DNA of 64,000 nt from Glaciihabitans tibetensis (GTDB taxonomy: Bacteria > Actinomycetota > Actinomycetes > Actinomycetales > Microbacteriaceae), in the NCBI RefSeq assembly GCF_003003265.1, contig NZ_PVTL01000006.1:1-64000 (forward strand), given 5' to 3'. A model generated the notes under the pieces. That model did no database searches. It worked only from the letters and a program-made list of their open reading frames with translations, and was not told the DNA's origin. This document shows positions 44,531 to 52,913 of the stretch, piece by piece. Position 1 is the stretch's first letter. Every line of letters starts with the position of its first letter. Both the position numbers and the translations under genes were made by a program.

Positions 44531-44629
44531 GTGGAAGCTGGACCGCGCGATTCGTGAGGCCCGTGTGCCGCGAGTATCGTGGAACGGGTGGCGCGAAGCG
44601 CGCGTCATCCACCTCGAACGGAAAATTCA

Positions 44630-45157
44630 GTGACCGACACCGCCCCGACCACCCGACGCGACCATCTGGTGCGGCGGGCGCGCACGAGCGACGTGCACGC
44701 GATCCAGTCGCTGGTGGAGCCCCTCGTGCAGAAGCGGATTCTGCTCGGCAAGGATCTCGTGGTGTTCTACGAATCCGTGCAGGAGTTCCTGGTCGTGGAG
44801 GATGCCGACGGCGTGCTCATCGGCTGCGGCGCGCTGCACGTGATGTGGGAAGACCTGGGCGAGGTGCGCACGCTCGCCGTCGCCGAGGAGTGGCTGCATC
44901 ACGGGGTCGGCCACGCGATCCTCGACCACATCGAAATCGCCGCCCGCAACCTCGGCCTGAGTCGCCTGTTCTGTCTCACCTTCGAGACGGCGTTCTTCGA
45001 GCGGCACGGGTTTACGGCCATTGGCGAGGACATCGTTCCGCCGCACGTGTACGCCGAACTGCTGCGGTCTGGCGACGAGGGCATCGCCGAGTTCCTTGAT
45101 TTGAGCCGGGTTAAGCCAAACACGCTGGGCAATACGCGGATGCTGAAGGTCCTCTAG
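44630..45157 (+). CDS. argA: Amino-acid N-acetyltransferase (short ArgA type)
   Basis: A 175-residue GNAT enzyme resembling the stand-alone actinobacterial N-acetylglutamate synthase, which starts arginine synthesis without an amino-acid-kinase domain. Conserved blocks are RRARTSDVHAIQSLVEPLVQKRILLGKDLVVFYESVQEFLV, LHVMWEDLGEVRTLAV, WLHHGVGHAILDHI for acetyl-CoA binding, and LTFETAFFERHGF. GTG 44630 follows GGAAAATTCA; the upstream frame lies in repeat-rich DNA. It is preceded by intergenic element B. Confidence 0.85.
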   Translation: MTDTAPTTRRDHLVRRARTSDVHAIQSLVEPLVQKRILLGKDLVVFYESVQEFLVVEDADGVLIGCGALHVMWEDLGEVRTLAVAEEWLHHGVGHAILDHIEIAARNLGLSRLFCLTFETAFFERHGFTAIGEDIVPPHVYAELLRSGDEGIAEFLDLSRVKPNTLGNTRMLKVL

Positions 45158-45170
45158 TTACTCTGATCCC

Positions 45171-45830
45171 ATGTCGACGTTCAAGAATCCGGTTGGCCCT
45201 CAGCCCAGCACGGTCTACTGGCGTCGGCGCCTGATCGTAGGACTCGGCGCGCTCGTGGTCATCCTCGTGATCGTGCTGATCATCGTGCGACCCGGCGCCG
45301 GTGCATCCGATACCGATCCCAATCCCACGGGCGACGATGCGGCCGTCTCGACCGATGACCAGGCCGACGGTTCTGATGGGGCGGAGGGGACGGATGATGC
45401 TGCGGCCGCACCCCCGGCAGCGGCCGACGGTGTCTGCGCCGCCGAGAACATCACGGTCGAGGCGAAGACCGACGCGACGACGTACGCGCCCGGCGTCAGC
45501 CCGATGATCTCCCTCAGCGTGACGAATTCCGGCGACACCGCGTGCCTGATGAATGTCGGTTCCGACGTTCAGGAGTACCGCATCACCAGCGGCGAGGAGC
45601 TGATCTGGTCGTCCAAGGACTGCCAGTCGGATCCCGTCGCGCTGCAGCAGGAGCTGCAACCCGGCGTTCCGGTCGACAGCACCCCGTTCCCCTGGGACCG
45701 TACCCGGTCGGATGCCGCAGCGTGCGACGCGGAACGCACCCCGGTTACCGGCGAGGGCGCGAGCTACCACCTGTCGGCCATCATCAACGGTGTCACCTCC
45801 GAGGACACCAAGCAGTTCGTTCTCAACTGA
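45171..45830 (+). CDS. Single-pass membrane protein with extracytoplasmic domain
   Basis: A 219-residue protein. One helix (about 23-42, LIVGLGALVVILVIVLIIV) is followed by an acidic Asp/Ala-rich linker. A beta-rich outer domain follows, with four cysteines (GVCAAENI, DTACLMNV, SKDCQSD, AACDAERT) that could form two disulfides. The pattern SPMISLSVTNSGDTACLMNVGSD resembles DUF4232-like lipoprotein domains, but this is weak. It follows argA by 13 bp. Function unknown. Confidence 0.75.
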   Translation: MSTFKNPVGPQPSTVYWRRRLIVGLGALVVILVIVLIIVRPGAGASDTDPNPTGDDAAVSTDDQADGSDGAEGTDDAAAAPPAAADGVCAAENITVEAKTDATTYAPGVSPMISLSVTNSGDTACLMNVGSDVQEYRITSGEELIWSSKDCQSDPVALQQELQPGVPVDSTPFPWDRTRSDAAACDAERTPVTGEGASYHLSAIINGVTSEDTKQFVLN

Positions 45831-45896
45831 CCGTTTTCTGAACTGAGCGCGTTCTGAGCTGAGCGCGTTCTGACGTAAGCGCGTTCTGAACCAGCT
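45819..45896 (+). repeat. 16-bp units reiterating the 3' end of the membrane-protein gene
   Basis: From the last codons (GTTCTCAACTGACC) the pattern recurs as GTTTTCTGAACTGAGCGC, GTTCTGAGCTGAGCGC, GTTCTGACGTAAGCGC and GTTCTGAACCAGC. The exact period is 16 bp from 45851 on. Stops appear in more than one frame. A further pair, GTTCTGAACT (45960-45969) and AGCTCAGAAC (45986-45995), forms an inverted repeat before the next gene. Confidence 0.88.
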
Positions 45897-46014
45897 CCTC
45901 CTGCGCCCCGCGCGTCCAGCCTGATTCCGCTGAGAACGGATTTGCGCCGACCGCCGCTCGTTCTGAACTAAGTTCGTAGGGAACCAGCTCAGAACGACGA
46001 AAGGTACCAACACC

Positions 46015-46422
46015 GTGGAGGGCACCGAAATCGCCGCCGACGACGCAGCATTCCGATCCGACAGTCTCGCGTCCGCGCTCGAAGCCCAGGACACCGTCGC
46101 GGTCGCCCTGGCGCTGCGCAACGACGGGGTCATCGTGCCGCTGCTCGACGTCGAGGGCCCGGTGCAGGTGCGCGTGTTCCGCCGCGGCGACGCCGACAAG
46201 TACATGCTGCTGCTGTTCTCGTCCGCCGCGACCTACGTCACGATGGTGCCCGAGGAGAGCGACCACCGGGTGCTGAAGTATGACGCGGCCACCCTGCTGG
46301 AGTTCCTGCAGCAGAACGTGGGGGTGCTCGAGGCCGTGTGGTTCGACGTCGCCGGGCCGCACGCCATGCAGGCTGCCCCGGAAGACGTCATCGCCGCCCT
46401 CGAGCTGCCGCGCGCGGAGTAG
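46015..46422 (+). CDS. SseB-like domain protein (tentative)
   Basis: A 135-residue soluble protein starting at GTG 46015, with GAAAGG ten bases upstream. It resembles SseB N-terminal-type proteins: an early DTVAVALALRNDGVIVPLLD strand-helix, YMLLLFSSAATYVTMVPEE in the middle, and VWFDVAGPHAMQAAPEDVIAALEL at the end. The assignment rests on general pattern only. No partner is visible. Function unknown. Confidence 0.6.
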   Translation: MEGTEIAADDAAFRSDSLASALEAQDTVAVALALRNDGVIVPLLDVEGPVQVRVFRRGDADKYMLLLFSSAATYVTMVPEESDHRVLKYDAATLLEFLQQNVGVLEAVWFDVAGPHAMQAAPEDVIAALELPRAE

Positions 46423-46761
46423 CTGCGCCGATTAGCCGGTCTCGGTAGGGACGCTGGGCTACGTTCGCTCGGCCGCCGAACTCGCGTCCCTCTGTTTGGC
46501 GCGCCGAGTGGCCAGTTGTCGACGCGATCTTCGAAATCGGCGTGCCCACCGGTCAGCAATCGAGCGTTCTCGGGAGAAAAAGCGACGCGACAGCCCGCTC
46601 GATGAGGGCTCGGGTCCTGACGCGTAGCCAACTGTCCCCTCGACGGAGATTGGTGCCAGCGGTCTAGCTGCGGCCTCGCAAACACGCAGCTGCGTCACCG
46701 GAGTGGTCCCGGAGCGGTCGCAAAGCGGTCACCCGTGCGGTCGCGGAGCCGTCCAGAACCG
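46423..46761. other. Intergenic region between convergent genes
   Basis: No gene is supported. The first part repeats TAG-bearing words after the preceding stop. The middle holds dispersed repeat copy 2. The end (46699-46775) contains GCGGTC/CCGTC units every 20-23 bp that resemble the 3' end of the MFS gene read on the minus strand. The frames here are shadows. Confidence 0.5.
46502..46587 (-). repeat. Dispersed intergenic repeat, copy 2
   Basis: On the minus strand this reads CGTCGCTTTTTCTC, CGCTCGATTGCTGACCGGT, CGTCGACAACTGGCC and TCGGCG in the same order as 100-206. It is shorter than copy 1. Confidence 0.55.
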
Positions 46762-48240
46762 TCACCGAGCAGTCGCGGACTTTTTGCTTCGAGTGGTCGA
46801 GCTCAATTCGTTCGCTGTCCTAGGAGTTCGTGCCGACACAACGACGGTCGCGGCCGCCACCGCCACAACGATGACCCCCGCCGCCAACGCGAGCCCGGCG
46901 TAGCCGACCAGCGCGAGCACCGGGCCCGCCAGCGCTCCGCCGGCCGCTCCCGCGATGTTCATGACGAGGTCGCTGCGACCCTGCAGTCGCGTGCGGGAGG
47001 CATCGGTCGCGAGGCCCGCGATGAGCGCCGATCCTGACACGGTGGTTGCGCTCCAGCCGAGCCCGATGAACGTGAGGCCGACCGTGACAGCGCTGGCGCT
47101 GCCCGCACCCAGGGCAACGGTGCTCAGGCCAATGGCCAGCAGCGCCTGCCCGATCAGGATCGTCGGGAACCTCCCGAGCTGGTCACTCAGCCACCCAAAC
47201 ACCGGCGATAGCGCAAACATCCCGGCGATATGCAGGCTGATCGTGAACCCAACCTCGCCGCCCGATGCCCCGTGGTGAACGAGGTGCACGGGCGTCATCG
47301 CCATCACCGCGACCATCACGGCCTGCGCGGACGCAATCGCCCCGATGGCAAAAATCGTGAGACGGCGGGTGGATGCCGCGGCCGCCACCACCGCGGAATC
47401 CCTCGCCACCGCGGTCTCGACTTCCGTCGCGGTCTGGACGCGCTTCGCCGTAGCGCCGGGAGTGGCGGGCTGGACTGCTGTCGCGGCCGTCGTACCGGGT
47501 GTGGCGGTCTCGACTTCTGTCGCGGCCGTTGTACCGGGCGTGGAAGCGGGCGCCGTGGCATCCGACTTCGCCGCCTCTGATGCCGGCGCTGCCCCTGAAG
47601 CCAGCCCCGCCGCCACCTTCTGGCTCAACAGATACGGATCCGGCCGGAGCGCGACCAGAAACACCGCGGCGGCGAGCAACTGGGCGGCGATGGCGAACGA
47701 GAAGGATCCGGTGAGGTGCGGCATGCCGAGGAGCTTCGCCATGTATTCGCCGGGCCCCGACAGGTTTGGACCGATCACGGCGCCGATGGTGGTCGACCAC
47801 ACCACGAGTGACAGCTGGCGTCCGCGGGTGTTCGGGACCGCCAGGTCGGTGGCGGCGAACCGAGACTGCAGGTTGACCGCGGTGCCCACGCCGAGGAGGG
47901 CGAATCCGAGCAGCAGCAGCGCGAAGGCCGTGAGCCCCGCGGCGAGGACGATGACCCCCGCGCCGAGGGCGGAGATCACGATGCCGACGCTGAGGGCGAT
48001 GCGCCGACCCCGCGCCTGCGCAAGGCGGGCGAGCGGAATCGCGGCGGCCGCAGCCCCGAGAGTGGTGAGGGTGGCGGCGGTGCCGGACAAGGCGTCGTTG
48101 CCACTGACGTGGGCGGCGAGCAGGGCGCCGAACGACACGGTCGCGCCGATGCCCAGGCCACCGAGGATCTGACCCGCGACGAGCGTCCAGACCGTGCGGG
48201 TTTGGACACGCGCGATGGCGGCGGATCCGATTTCGCTCAT
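46762..48240 (-). CDS. MFS transporter with repetitive central loop
   Basis: A 492-residue major facilitator with twelve predicted helices in two halves. The first half includes the loop LARLAQARGRRIALSVG between helices 2 and 3, the second LSDQLGRFPTILIG (motif A type). The cytosolic loop between the halves (about 205-275) is unusually long and Ala/Thr-rich with imperfect 13-residue repeats (TPGTTAATEVETA). The ATG overlaps the stop of the pentapeptide ORF (ATGA). Substrate unknown. Confidence 0.88.
   Translation of the reverse strand: MSEIGSAAIARVQTRTVWTLVAGQILGGLGIGATVSFGALLAAHVSGNDALSGTAATLTTLGAAAAAIPLARLAQARGRRIALSVGIVISALGAGVIVLAAGLTAFALLLLGFALLGVGTAVNLQSRFAATDLAVPNTRGRQLSLVVWSTTIGAVIGPNLSGPGEYMAKLLGMPHLTGSFSFAIAAQLLAAAVFLVALRPDPYLLSQKVAAGLASGAAPASEAAKSDATAPASTPGTTAATEVETATPGTTAATAVQPATPGATAKRVQTATEVETAVARDSAVVAAAASTRRLTIFAIGAIASAQAVMVAVMAMTPVHLVHHGASGGEVGFTISLHIAGMFALSPVFGWLSDQLGRFPTILIGQALLAIGLSTVALGAGSASAVTVGLTFIGLGWSATTVSGSALIAGLATDASRTRLQGRSDLVMNIAGAAGGALAGPVLALVGYAGLALAAGVIVVAVAAATVVVSARTPRTANELSSTTRSKKSATAR
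47426..47557 (-). repeat. 39-54 bp in-frame repeats in the MFS loop
   Basis: Units beginning GTCGCGG occur at 47426, 47480 and 47519 and share the TACCGGG.GTGG core. They encode the TPGTTAATxVxxA repeats. Confidence 0.7.
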
Positions 48241-48398
48241 TGCGCCAGCCTAGGACTCGATCGCGGTCTCGGTCGATGCCCAAAGACGGCCACGGCCGAG
48301 ACGTGCCCGCCCGCGAAGTCGACACCCGCGAAGGACGCGCCCGAGAACTTCGCGCCCAAGAAGTCGACGCCCGCACAGGGCCCGCCCGCAAAGCTCAC
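48237..48398 (-). CDS. 53-residue pentapeptide-repeat ORF
   Basis: A 53-codon ORF fills the space between radA and the MFS gene on their strand. It starts at GTG 48398, three bases after the radA stop, and its TGA overlaps the MFS start (ATGA). The first 40 residues read as pentapeptides with a central Phe and Gly at the end: VSFAG, VDFLG, AKFSG, ASFAG, VDFAG. This is the A(D/N)LXX-type pattern of pentapeptide-repeat proteins. Eight units make about two coils, short for a stable helix, so it could be a remnant or a product of 15-bp duplication. The tight fit between its neighbours favours translation. Confidence 0.55.
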   Translation of the reverse strand: MSFAGGPCAGVDFLGAKFSGASFAGVDFAGGHVSAVAVFGHRPRPRSSPRLAQ

Positions 48399-48401
48399 TC
48401 C

Positions 48402-49766
48402 CTAGAACTCCGGCACCTTCACGCGGTCAACCTCGGCGACGGCGGCGGTAAATGCGATGCGCATAGCTTCGCGGATATGCAGCGCCTCGGCGTCGACCAC
48501 CGTGGTGAAGCCGAGCCGTCTCGCTTCGGCGAGGCGTTGCTTCGCCGAAGAGGCCTTGCGGATCTCTCCCGCGAGGCTGATTTCGCCGACGGCGGCGAAC
48601 GTGACCGGCATGGCCCGCTCGTTCACCGAGCTCGCGATGGCGATCGCGATCGCGAGGTCGGCGCCCGGCTCGGTCAACCGGATGCCGCCCACGGTGGAGA
48701 CATAGATATCCGAACTGGCCAGCGAGCCATAACCCGCGCGTTTTTCGAGCACGGCGAGCAGCATCGCCACCCGCGACCCGTCCACGCCGTTCACGACCCG
48801 CCGGGGCTGCGGCGCGGTGGACTTCACCACCAGCGCCTGCACCTCCACCGGCAGCGCGCGCCGTCCATCGAGCGCGATCGTGACGCAGGTGCCGCTGACG
48901 GGCAGCCGGGCGTGGGACAGGAACAGCCCGCTCGGGTCGGTGACCTCGGCGATGCCGTCGCCGGTCATCTCGAAGCAGCCGACCTCGTCCGTCGGACCGA
49001 ACCGGTTTTTCAGCGCCCGTACGAAGCGCAGTGACGTTTGCCGGTCGCCTTCGAACTGGCACACGACATCCACCAGATGTTCAAGCAGTCGGGGGCCAGC
49101 GATCGAGCCGTCTTTTGTCACATGCCCCACCAGCACGATGGGCAGGTTTTTGTCTTTCGCGACGCGGATGAGGGTGGATGCCACCTCCCGCACCTGTGCG
49201 GGACCGCCAGCCAGACCGTCGATCGAGGAGGATGCCACGGTCTGAACCGAGTCGATGATGACCAGCTGCGGCTGCACCTGGTTGATCTGGCCGAGAATGA
49301 CCCCGAGGTCGACCTCTGCCGCGAGGTAGAGCGAGCTGTGCAGGGCGCCGGTGCGCTGCGCGCGCATGCGCACCTGGTTGACGGACTCCTCGGCGCTCAC
49401 GTAGAGCACGCGCATGCCGGTTGCCGCGGCACGGGAAGCGACCTCCAGCAGCAGCGTCGACTTGCCGACGCCGGGTTCGCCGCTGAGCAGGATCGCGGCG
49501 CCCGGAACGATTCCGCCCCCGAGTACCCGGTCGAACTCGGAGATGCCGCTCGGCCAGTGGGTGACCTCGTCTACGCCGATCGCGGTGATCGGTTTCGCCG
49601 CGCGAGCATCGCTGATCTTGACGGCGGCGACGGTACGTGTGGGAGTCGCGTTCTCGGCGTCATCCAGCACGGTGCCCCATGATTGGCACTCGCCGCAGCG
49701 GCCCACCCACTTGAGAGAGGTCCACCCGCACTCGGTGCAGCGGAAGTTGGACGTAGAACGGGCCAT
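48402..49766 (-). CDS. radA: DNA repair protein RadA
   Basis: A 454-residue RecA-like protein of recombinational repair and branch migration. An N-terminal C4 zinc finger (Cys10, Cys13, Cys24, Cys27), Walker A GEPGVGKST (Lys102), Walker B LVIIDS, the RadA-specific KNRFG (254-258) and a Lon-like C-terminal domain ending near KVPEF are all present. It heads a row of minus-strand genes: radA, the pentapeptide ORF and the MFS transporter. Confidence 0.96.
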   Translation of the reverse strand: MARSTSNFRCTECGWTSLKWVGRCGECQSWGTVLDDAENATPTRTVAAVKISDARAAKPITAIGVDEVTHWPSGISEFDRVLGGGIVPGAAILLSGEPGVGKSTLLLEVASRAAATGMRVLYVSAEESVNQVRMRAQRTGALHSSLYLAAEVDLGVILGQINQVQPQLVIIDSVQTVASSSIDGLAGGPAQVREVASTLIRVAKDKNLPIVLVGHVTKDGSIAGPRLLEHLVDVVCQFEGDRQTSLRFVRALKNRFGPTDEVGCFEMTGDGIAEVTDPSGLFLSHARLPVSGTCVTIALDGRRALPVEVQALVVKSTAPQPRRVVNGVDGSRVAMLLAVLEKRAGYGSLASSDIYVSTVGGIRLTEPGADLAIAIAIASSVNERAMPVTFAAVGEISLAGEIRKASSAKQRLAEARRLGFTTVVDAEALHIREAMRIAFTAAVAEVDRVKVPEF

Positions 49767-49841
49767 ACCGTCAGCCTAGGTGCGACCGCCGACACCGGAC
49801 GACGACTCAGCATGTCCGGTGGACAGGCCCAGGAACCGCTC

Positions 49842-50717
49842 CTAGTGCGCAGGCGGGTTGTCGTCGGTGCGGCCGTCCGCGCTACCCTCGGCACTGCCTT
49901 CGGCGATGGCGCTACCTTCGGCGACGGCGTTACCTTCGGCGACCGCGCCACTGCCGGCGACGGGCTCGGCATCGTGCGCCATAACTTCCCTGGCGAGACT
50001 CTGCAACGCGACATCCAGCGTCGGAATAAAAGCGGCAGCCCAGACGGCGTACCCTCGGTCGTTTGGGTGGAACAGGTCGCCGGCGAACTGCGTGCTGACG
50101 CCCCACAGCCCCTGACGCTTGGTGCGCGCATACAGCGGCACGACGGGGAAGTGGAATCGCGAGGCGAGGCGGTGCACGATCTCGTTGGCGATGATGACGT
50201 TTTTCTCGGCGGGCAGGAAGTAGAAAGAGGGTAGGTCGGCGATGATCGCGTGCTCGGGGAGTCCGTCGAACAGGCGCTGCAGGTCGTTCTCGAACACCTC
50301 AGCGTTGAAGTCCGCCATGTTGTTCGCGCCGATCGACACGGTCACGATGTCGGGCTGGATCTTGCGGAGCTTGGGGAGTTGCTGAAGCAGCGCGCCGCGC
50401 ACGGTCGAGCCGCTCACGGCGAAGTTCGCGACCTTCACCGTTTTGCCCGTCACCTTCCGCATGTGTTTGGCAAGCTCGCCCACGTAGCTGCGGCCCGGCT
50501 TGCTCGCGCCAATGCCCTGCGCGGTCGAGTCGCCGATTGCGGCGTACAGGATGTCGCCATCGCGCAGGTGGTAGTCCTTCCACCACTTGGAGTTGACGGG
50601 GATTGCGTTGGCGAGGCGCTCGTTCCAGACCTCCCGGCGACGATGCAGGTAGCGGGCGTAGCTCGCGCCACCCAATGCGAGGGTAGCGGCGGCGAGCCCG
50701 GAATAGATCCACTTCAC
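49842..50717 (-). CDS. SGNH/GDSL hydrolase, membrane-anchored
   Basis: A 291-residue protein. An N-terminal hydrophobic segment (1-22) anchors or exports it. The SGNH core shows GDST (Ser64, block I), SGST (block II glycine region), GANN (block III) and DLFHPNDRGY (block V Asp/His), so the triad is complete. Related proteins act on esters or lipids outside the cell. The last 45 residues are a low-complexity tail with 6-residue repeats (VAEGNA, VAEGSA, IAEGSA). It lies 75 bp upstream of radA on the same strand. Confidence 0.87.
   Translation of the reverse strand: MKWIYSGLAAATLALGGASYARYLHRRREVWNERLANAIPVNSKWWKDYHLRDGDILYAAIGDSTAQGIGASKPGRSYVGELAKHMRKVTGKTVKVANFAVSGSTVRGALLQQLPKLRKIQPDIVTVSIGANNMADFNAEVFENDLQRLFDGLPEHAIIADLPSFYFLPAEKNVIIANEIVHRLASRFHFPVVPLYARTKRQGLWGVSTQFAGDLFHPNDRGYAVWAAAFIPTLDVALQSLAREVMAHDAEPVAGSGAVAEGNAVAEGSAIAEGSAEGSADGRTDDNPPAH
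49891..49944 (-). repeat. 18-bp in-frame tandem repeat
   Basis: Three 18-bp units (GCGCTACCTTCGGCGACG type) at 49891, 49909 and 49927 encode the VAEGSA repeats of the SGNH hydrolase tail. Confidence 0.85.
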
Positions 50718-50796
50718 CCCGCAAACTCTACCTACCGAACCTCAGAACGGCTGGAACTGACAAAATCGGCTCCCCGCGTGTACTAAACTCGCCTAC

Positions 50797-50887
50797 GGAA
50801 CCGTGTCCGAGCGGCCGAAGGTGCAACTCTCGAAAAGTTGTGTGGGTGTTGAGCCCACCGTGGGTTCAAATCCCACCGGTTCCGCCA
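50797..50887 (+). tRNA. tRNA-Ser (CGA)
   Basis: A 91-nt class II tRNA including an encoded CCA. The acceptor stem GGAACCG/CGGTTCC is perfect, the anticodon stem CAACT/AGTTG encloses CTCGAAA (anticodon CGA), and a long variable arm (TGTGGGTGTTGAGCCCACC) is typical of serine. The T-loop is GGTTCAAATCC. Confidence 0.96.
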
Positions 50888-50891
50888 TATC

Positions 50892-50925
50892 AACAAGAGC
50901 TCTTCCTCCGGGAGGAGCTTTTGTT
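50892..50925 (+). terminator. Terminator of tRNA-Ser
   Basis: An imperfect inverted repeat (AACAAGAGCTCTTCCTCC with GGGAGGAGCTTTTGTT) follows four bases after the tRNA and ends in TTTTGTTATTT. Confidence 0.65.
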
Positions 50926-50967
50926 ATTTCGCCGGCTCCCCGACCACTCGAACGTGAAGGAAACACC

Positions 50968-51429
50968 GTGTCAGATCGCGCAAGAATCCAGGGCCACACC
51001 GTGACCCGCACCGTGCACATCGAGGCCTCCCGCGCGCGCGTCTGGGAGGCGCTGACCGACCCCGACGTCATGGTCAAGTGGTTCGGAGACGGTGTCGGCT
51101 TCGCCGCGCTCGAGGCCGGGGCGACCGGCAGCATCGACTGGGACGACTACGGTAGCTTCCCGATCGAAATCACCGAGGTGGTGCCCGGCGACTCGTTCGG
51201 CTTCCGTTGGTCGGGAATCCCCGCCGAACAGCTCGACGAGTACTCAACCCACGTGCGTTTTACGATCGTCGATGCGGATGCCGGGACCGATGTCACGGTG
51301 GTCGAGTCCGGCTTCGACACTATCCCTGGCGGCACGCGCTACCGTCGCGACCGTCTCGAGCAGAACCGAGAGGGCTGGGACGTCGAACTCGACGAGCTCG
51401 CGATGCTTCTTGAGGGTGTTGCCCAGTAG
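50968..51429 (+). CDS. SRPBCC domain protein (AHSA1-like)
   Basis: A 153-residue START/Bet v1-like protein. GTG 50968 lies behind GAAGGAA; the longer frame to 50803 runs through the tRNA and is rejected. Typical elements are TRTVHIEASRARVWEALTDPDVMVKWFGDG, a GSIDWDDYGSFPIEITEVVPGDSFGFRW strand series, and a final long helix (NREGWDVELDELAMLLEGV). Such proteins bind hydrophobic ligands or act as co-chaperone-like factors. Function unknown. Confidence 0.87.
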   Translation: MSDRARIQGHTVTRTVHIEASRARVWEALTDPDVMVKWFGDGVGFAALEAGATGSIDWDDYGSFPIEITEVVPGDSFGFRWSGIPAEQLDEYSTHVRFTIVDADAGTDVTVVESGFDTIPGGTRYRRDRLEQNREGWDVELDELAMLLEGVAQ

Positions 51430-51581
51430 TTCATCTGATGCACATCGCTGGTTAATCGACATCCGCCTGAACAGCCTTCAGCATTGTCCGAACGGCAACG
51501 TCGCCGAGCGGCGGACGCGCTCTGAGGCGTTCACGGCCTCGCCGCGGGCATGTCCATGCTTCCCGTTCGAAAGGCCGTGCG

Positions 51582-52778
51582 ATGAACCGACCCATCCGAG
51601 TCCTGTCGCTTTACGAAGGTTTTTTTGCTGGTGGGGCCCGCATCCTCCATACCGATGTTGTGGCCGGATTGCACAGCGGGGGTGATCAGCAGCACACCGT
51701 GTTGTCGATCGCGTCGGCTGCGCGCCGCGATTCGTCCATTCAGTACCTGCACAAAGACCCGCGTTATGTGCGTTTGACCGAGGCGGGCATCGACGTGGCG
51801 ACGCTGGGGCGGGTTGCCGGGGCGCACGCGCCTGATCCTTCCGCGTTCACCGAACGGCAGTTGCGCATCGCCGCGGAAGCCGTTCGGCAGGCGGACGTGA
51901 TTCTGTCGTTGAAGGAACAGCCGCTCGGGCTGCTGCTGGCTCTGCACGAGCGCGGGTTGATGCCCAACATTCCAGTTGCAGTGAGCCTGCATCGCTCCGA
52001 CCCGACCCACTCGGGGCCAGCGTTGTCCTGGCTCACCGAGGCGTCGATGAAGGGGCTGCTGACCGCGGAGATTTCGTGCGCCCAGTCCACCAGCGACGCC
52101 TACGACCCCTATCTTTCGCCGGGGACCGCGCGATACGTCATCAGTAATGGCATCGACACCGACCGTTTCCGGCCCGGGACGAAGAGCGAGCAGGCATCGA
52201 CACGCCAGCGGCTGGGGATACCCGCAGCGGCGCCCGTCGTGGTCTTCGCTGCCCGGTTCGACGCGATGAAGGATCCCGGGCTTTTCCTGCGTTCGGCAGT
52301 TGTGATGTCGCAGCACCGCCCCGAGACGCACTTCGTGATGTGCGGCGCGGGAATGACGCTGGAGAACGACGCATTCCGTGCCCTTCTCAACGAGTCGGGC
52401 GTCACCAGTTCGATGAACCTGCACGCGCTCGGCATCCGCGATGACATGCCGGCGATCTACCAGGTCGCGGACGTCGTCGCGCTGACGAGCGCATTTGGCG
52501 AGGCCTCGCCTCTCTGCCTGCTCGAAGGCGCTGCGTCAGGTGCGACGCCCGTCACCACCGATGTCGGCGACTCTGCCCGGACGGTGCATGGCATTGGATT
52601 CGTCACCTCACACGACCCGGCCGACATCGCTGCGGCCTGGGGCAGCGCGCTCGACCGGCGACAGGAGCTTCGCGACCTCAGTCTCGCTGCTCGCGATCGC
52701 TTCGGGCGGCAGCGCATGATTTCCGAGTACGCCGGGGTCGTGAGCGGCTTGATCGGGATCAACGAGGCCGCAGCCTAA
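51582..52778 (+). CDS. Family 4-type glycosyltransferase
   Basis: A 398-residue GT-B glycosyltransferase. The donor-binding half contains VISNGIDTDRFRPG, VVVFAARFDAMKDPGLFLRS and the EX7E-type motif FGEASPLCLLEGAASGATPVTTDVGD. The acceptor half begins VLSLYEGFFAGGARILH. It lacks signal peptide and membrane helices, so it acts on the inner face of the membrane. It stands alone rather than in a polysaccharide cluster. The acceptor is unknown. Confidence 0.9.
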   Translation: MNRPIRVLSLYEGFFAGGARILHTDVVAGLHSGGDQQHTVLSIASAARRDSSIQYLHKDPRYVRLTEAGIDVATLGRVAGAHAPDPSAFTERQLRIAAEAVRQADVILSLKEQPLGLLLALHERGLMPNIPVAVSLHRSDPTHSGPALSWLTEASMKGLLTAEISCAQSTSDAYDPYLSPGTARYVISNGIDTDRFRPGTKSEQASTRQRLGIPAAAPVVVFAARFDAMKDPGLFLRSAVVMSQHRPETHFVMCGAGMTLENDAFRALLNESGVTSSMNLHALGIRDDMPAIYQVADVVALTSAFGEASPLCLLEGAASGATPVTTDVGDSARTVHGIGFVTSHDPADIAAAWGSALDRRQELRDLSLAARDRFGRQRMISEYAGVVSGLIGINEAAA

Positions 52779-52787
52779 CGAGGACTG

Positions 52788-52898
52788 CTACTGGTCGAGG
52801 TTGGCCAGCGCGCCGGCGGTGTCCCAGAGGCGTTCGAAGGTGACGAGCAGGGGGGTGTTGCTAGTGTGATCGATCTGTGAGGCCGAACGGCCTTGCAT
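52788..52898 (-). pseudogene. Possible C-terminal gene remnant
   Basis: On the minus strand a 36-codon frame ends TPLLVTFERLWDTAGALANLDQ and a TAG. The sequence has ordinary protein composition, unlike the shadow frames nearby. Its ATG overlaps the ribosome-binding site region of the PEBP gene and has no Shine-Dalgarno sequence of its own. It looks like the tail of a deleted gene, but it could be a coincidence. Confidence 0.25.
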
Positions 52899-52913
52899 GT
52901 GAAAGGAATTCCT

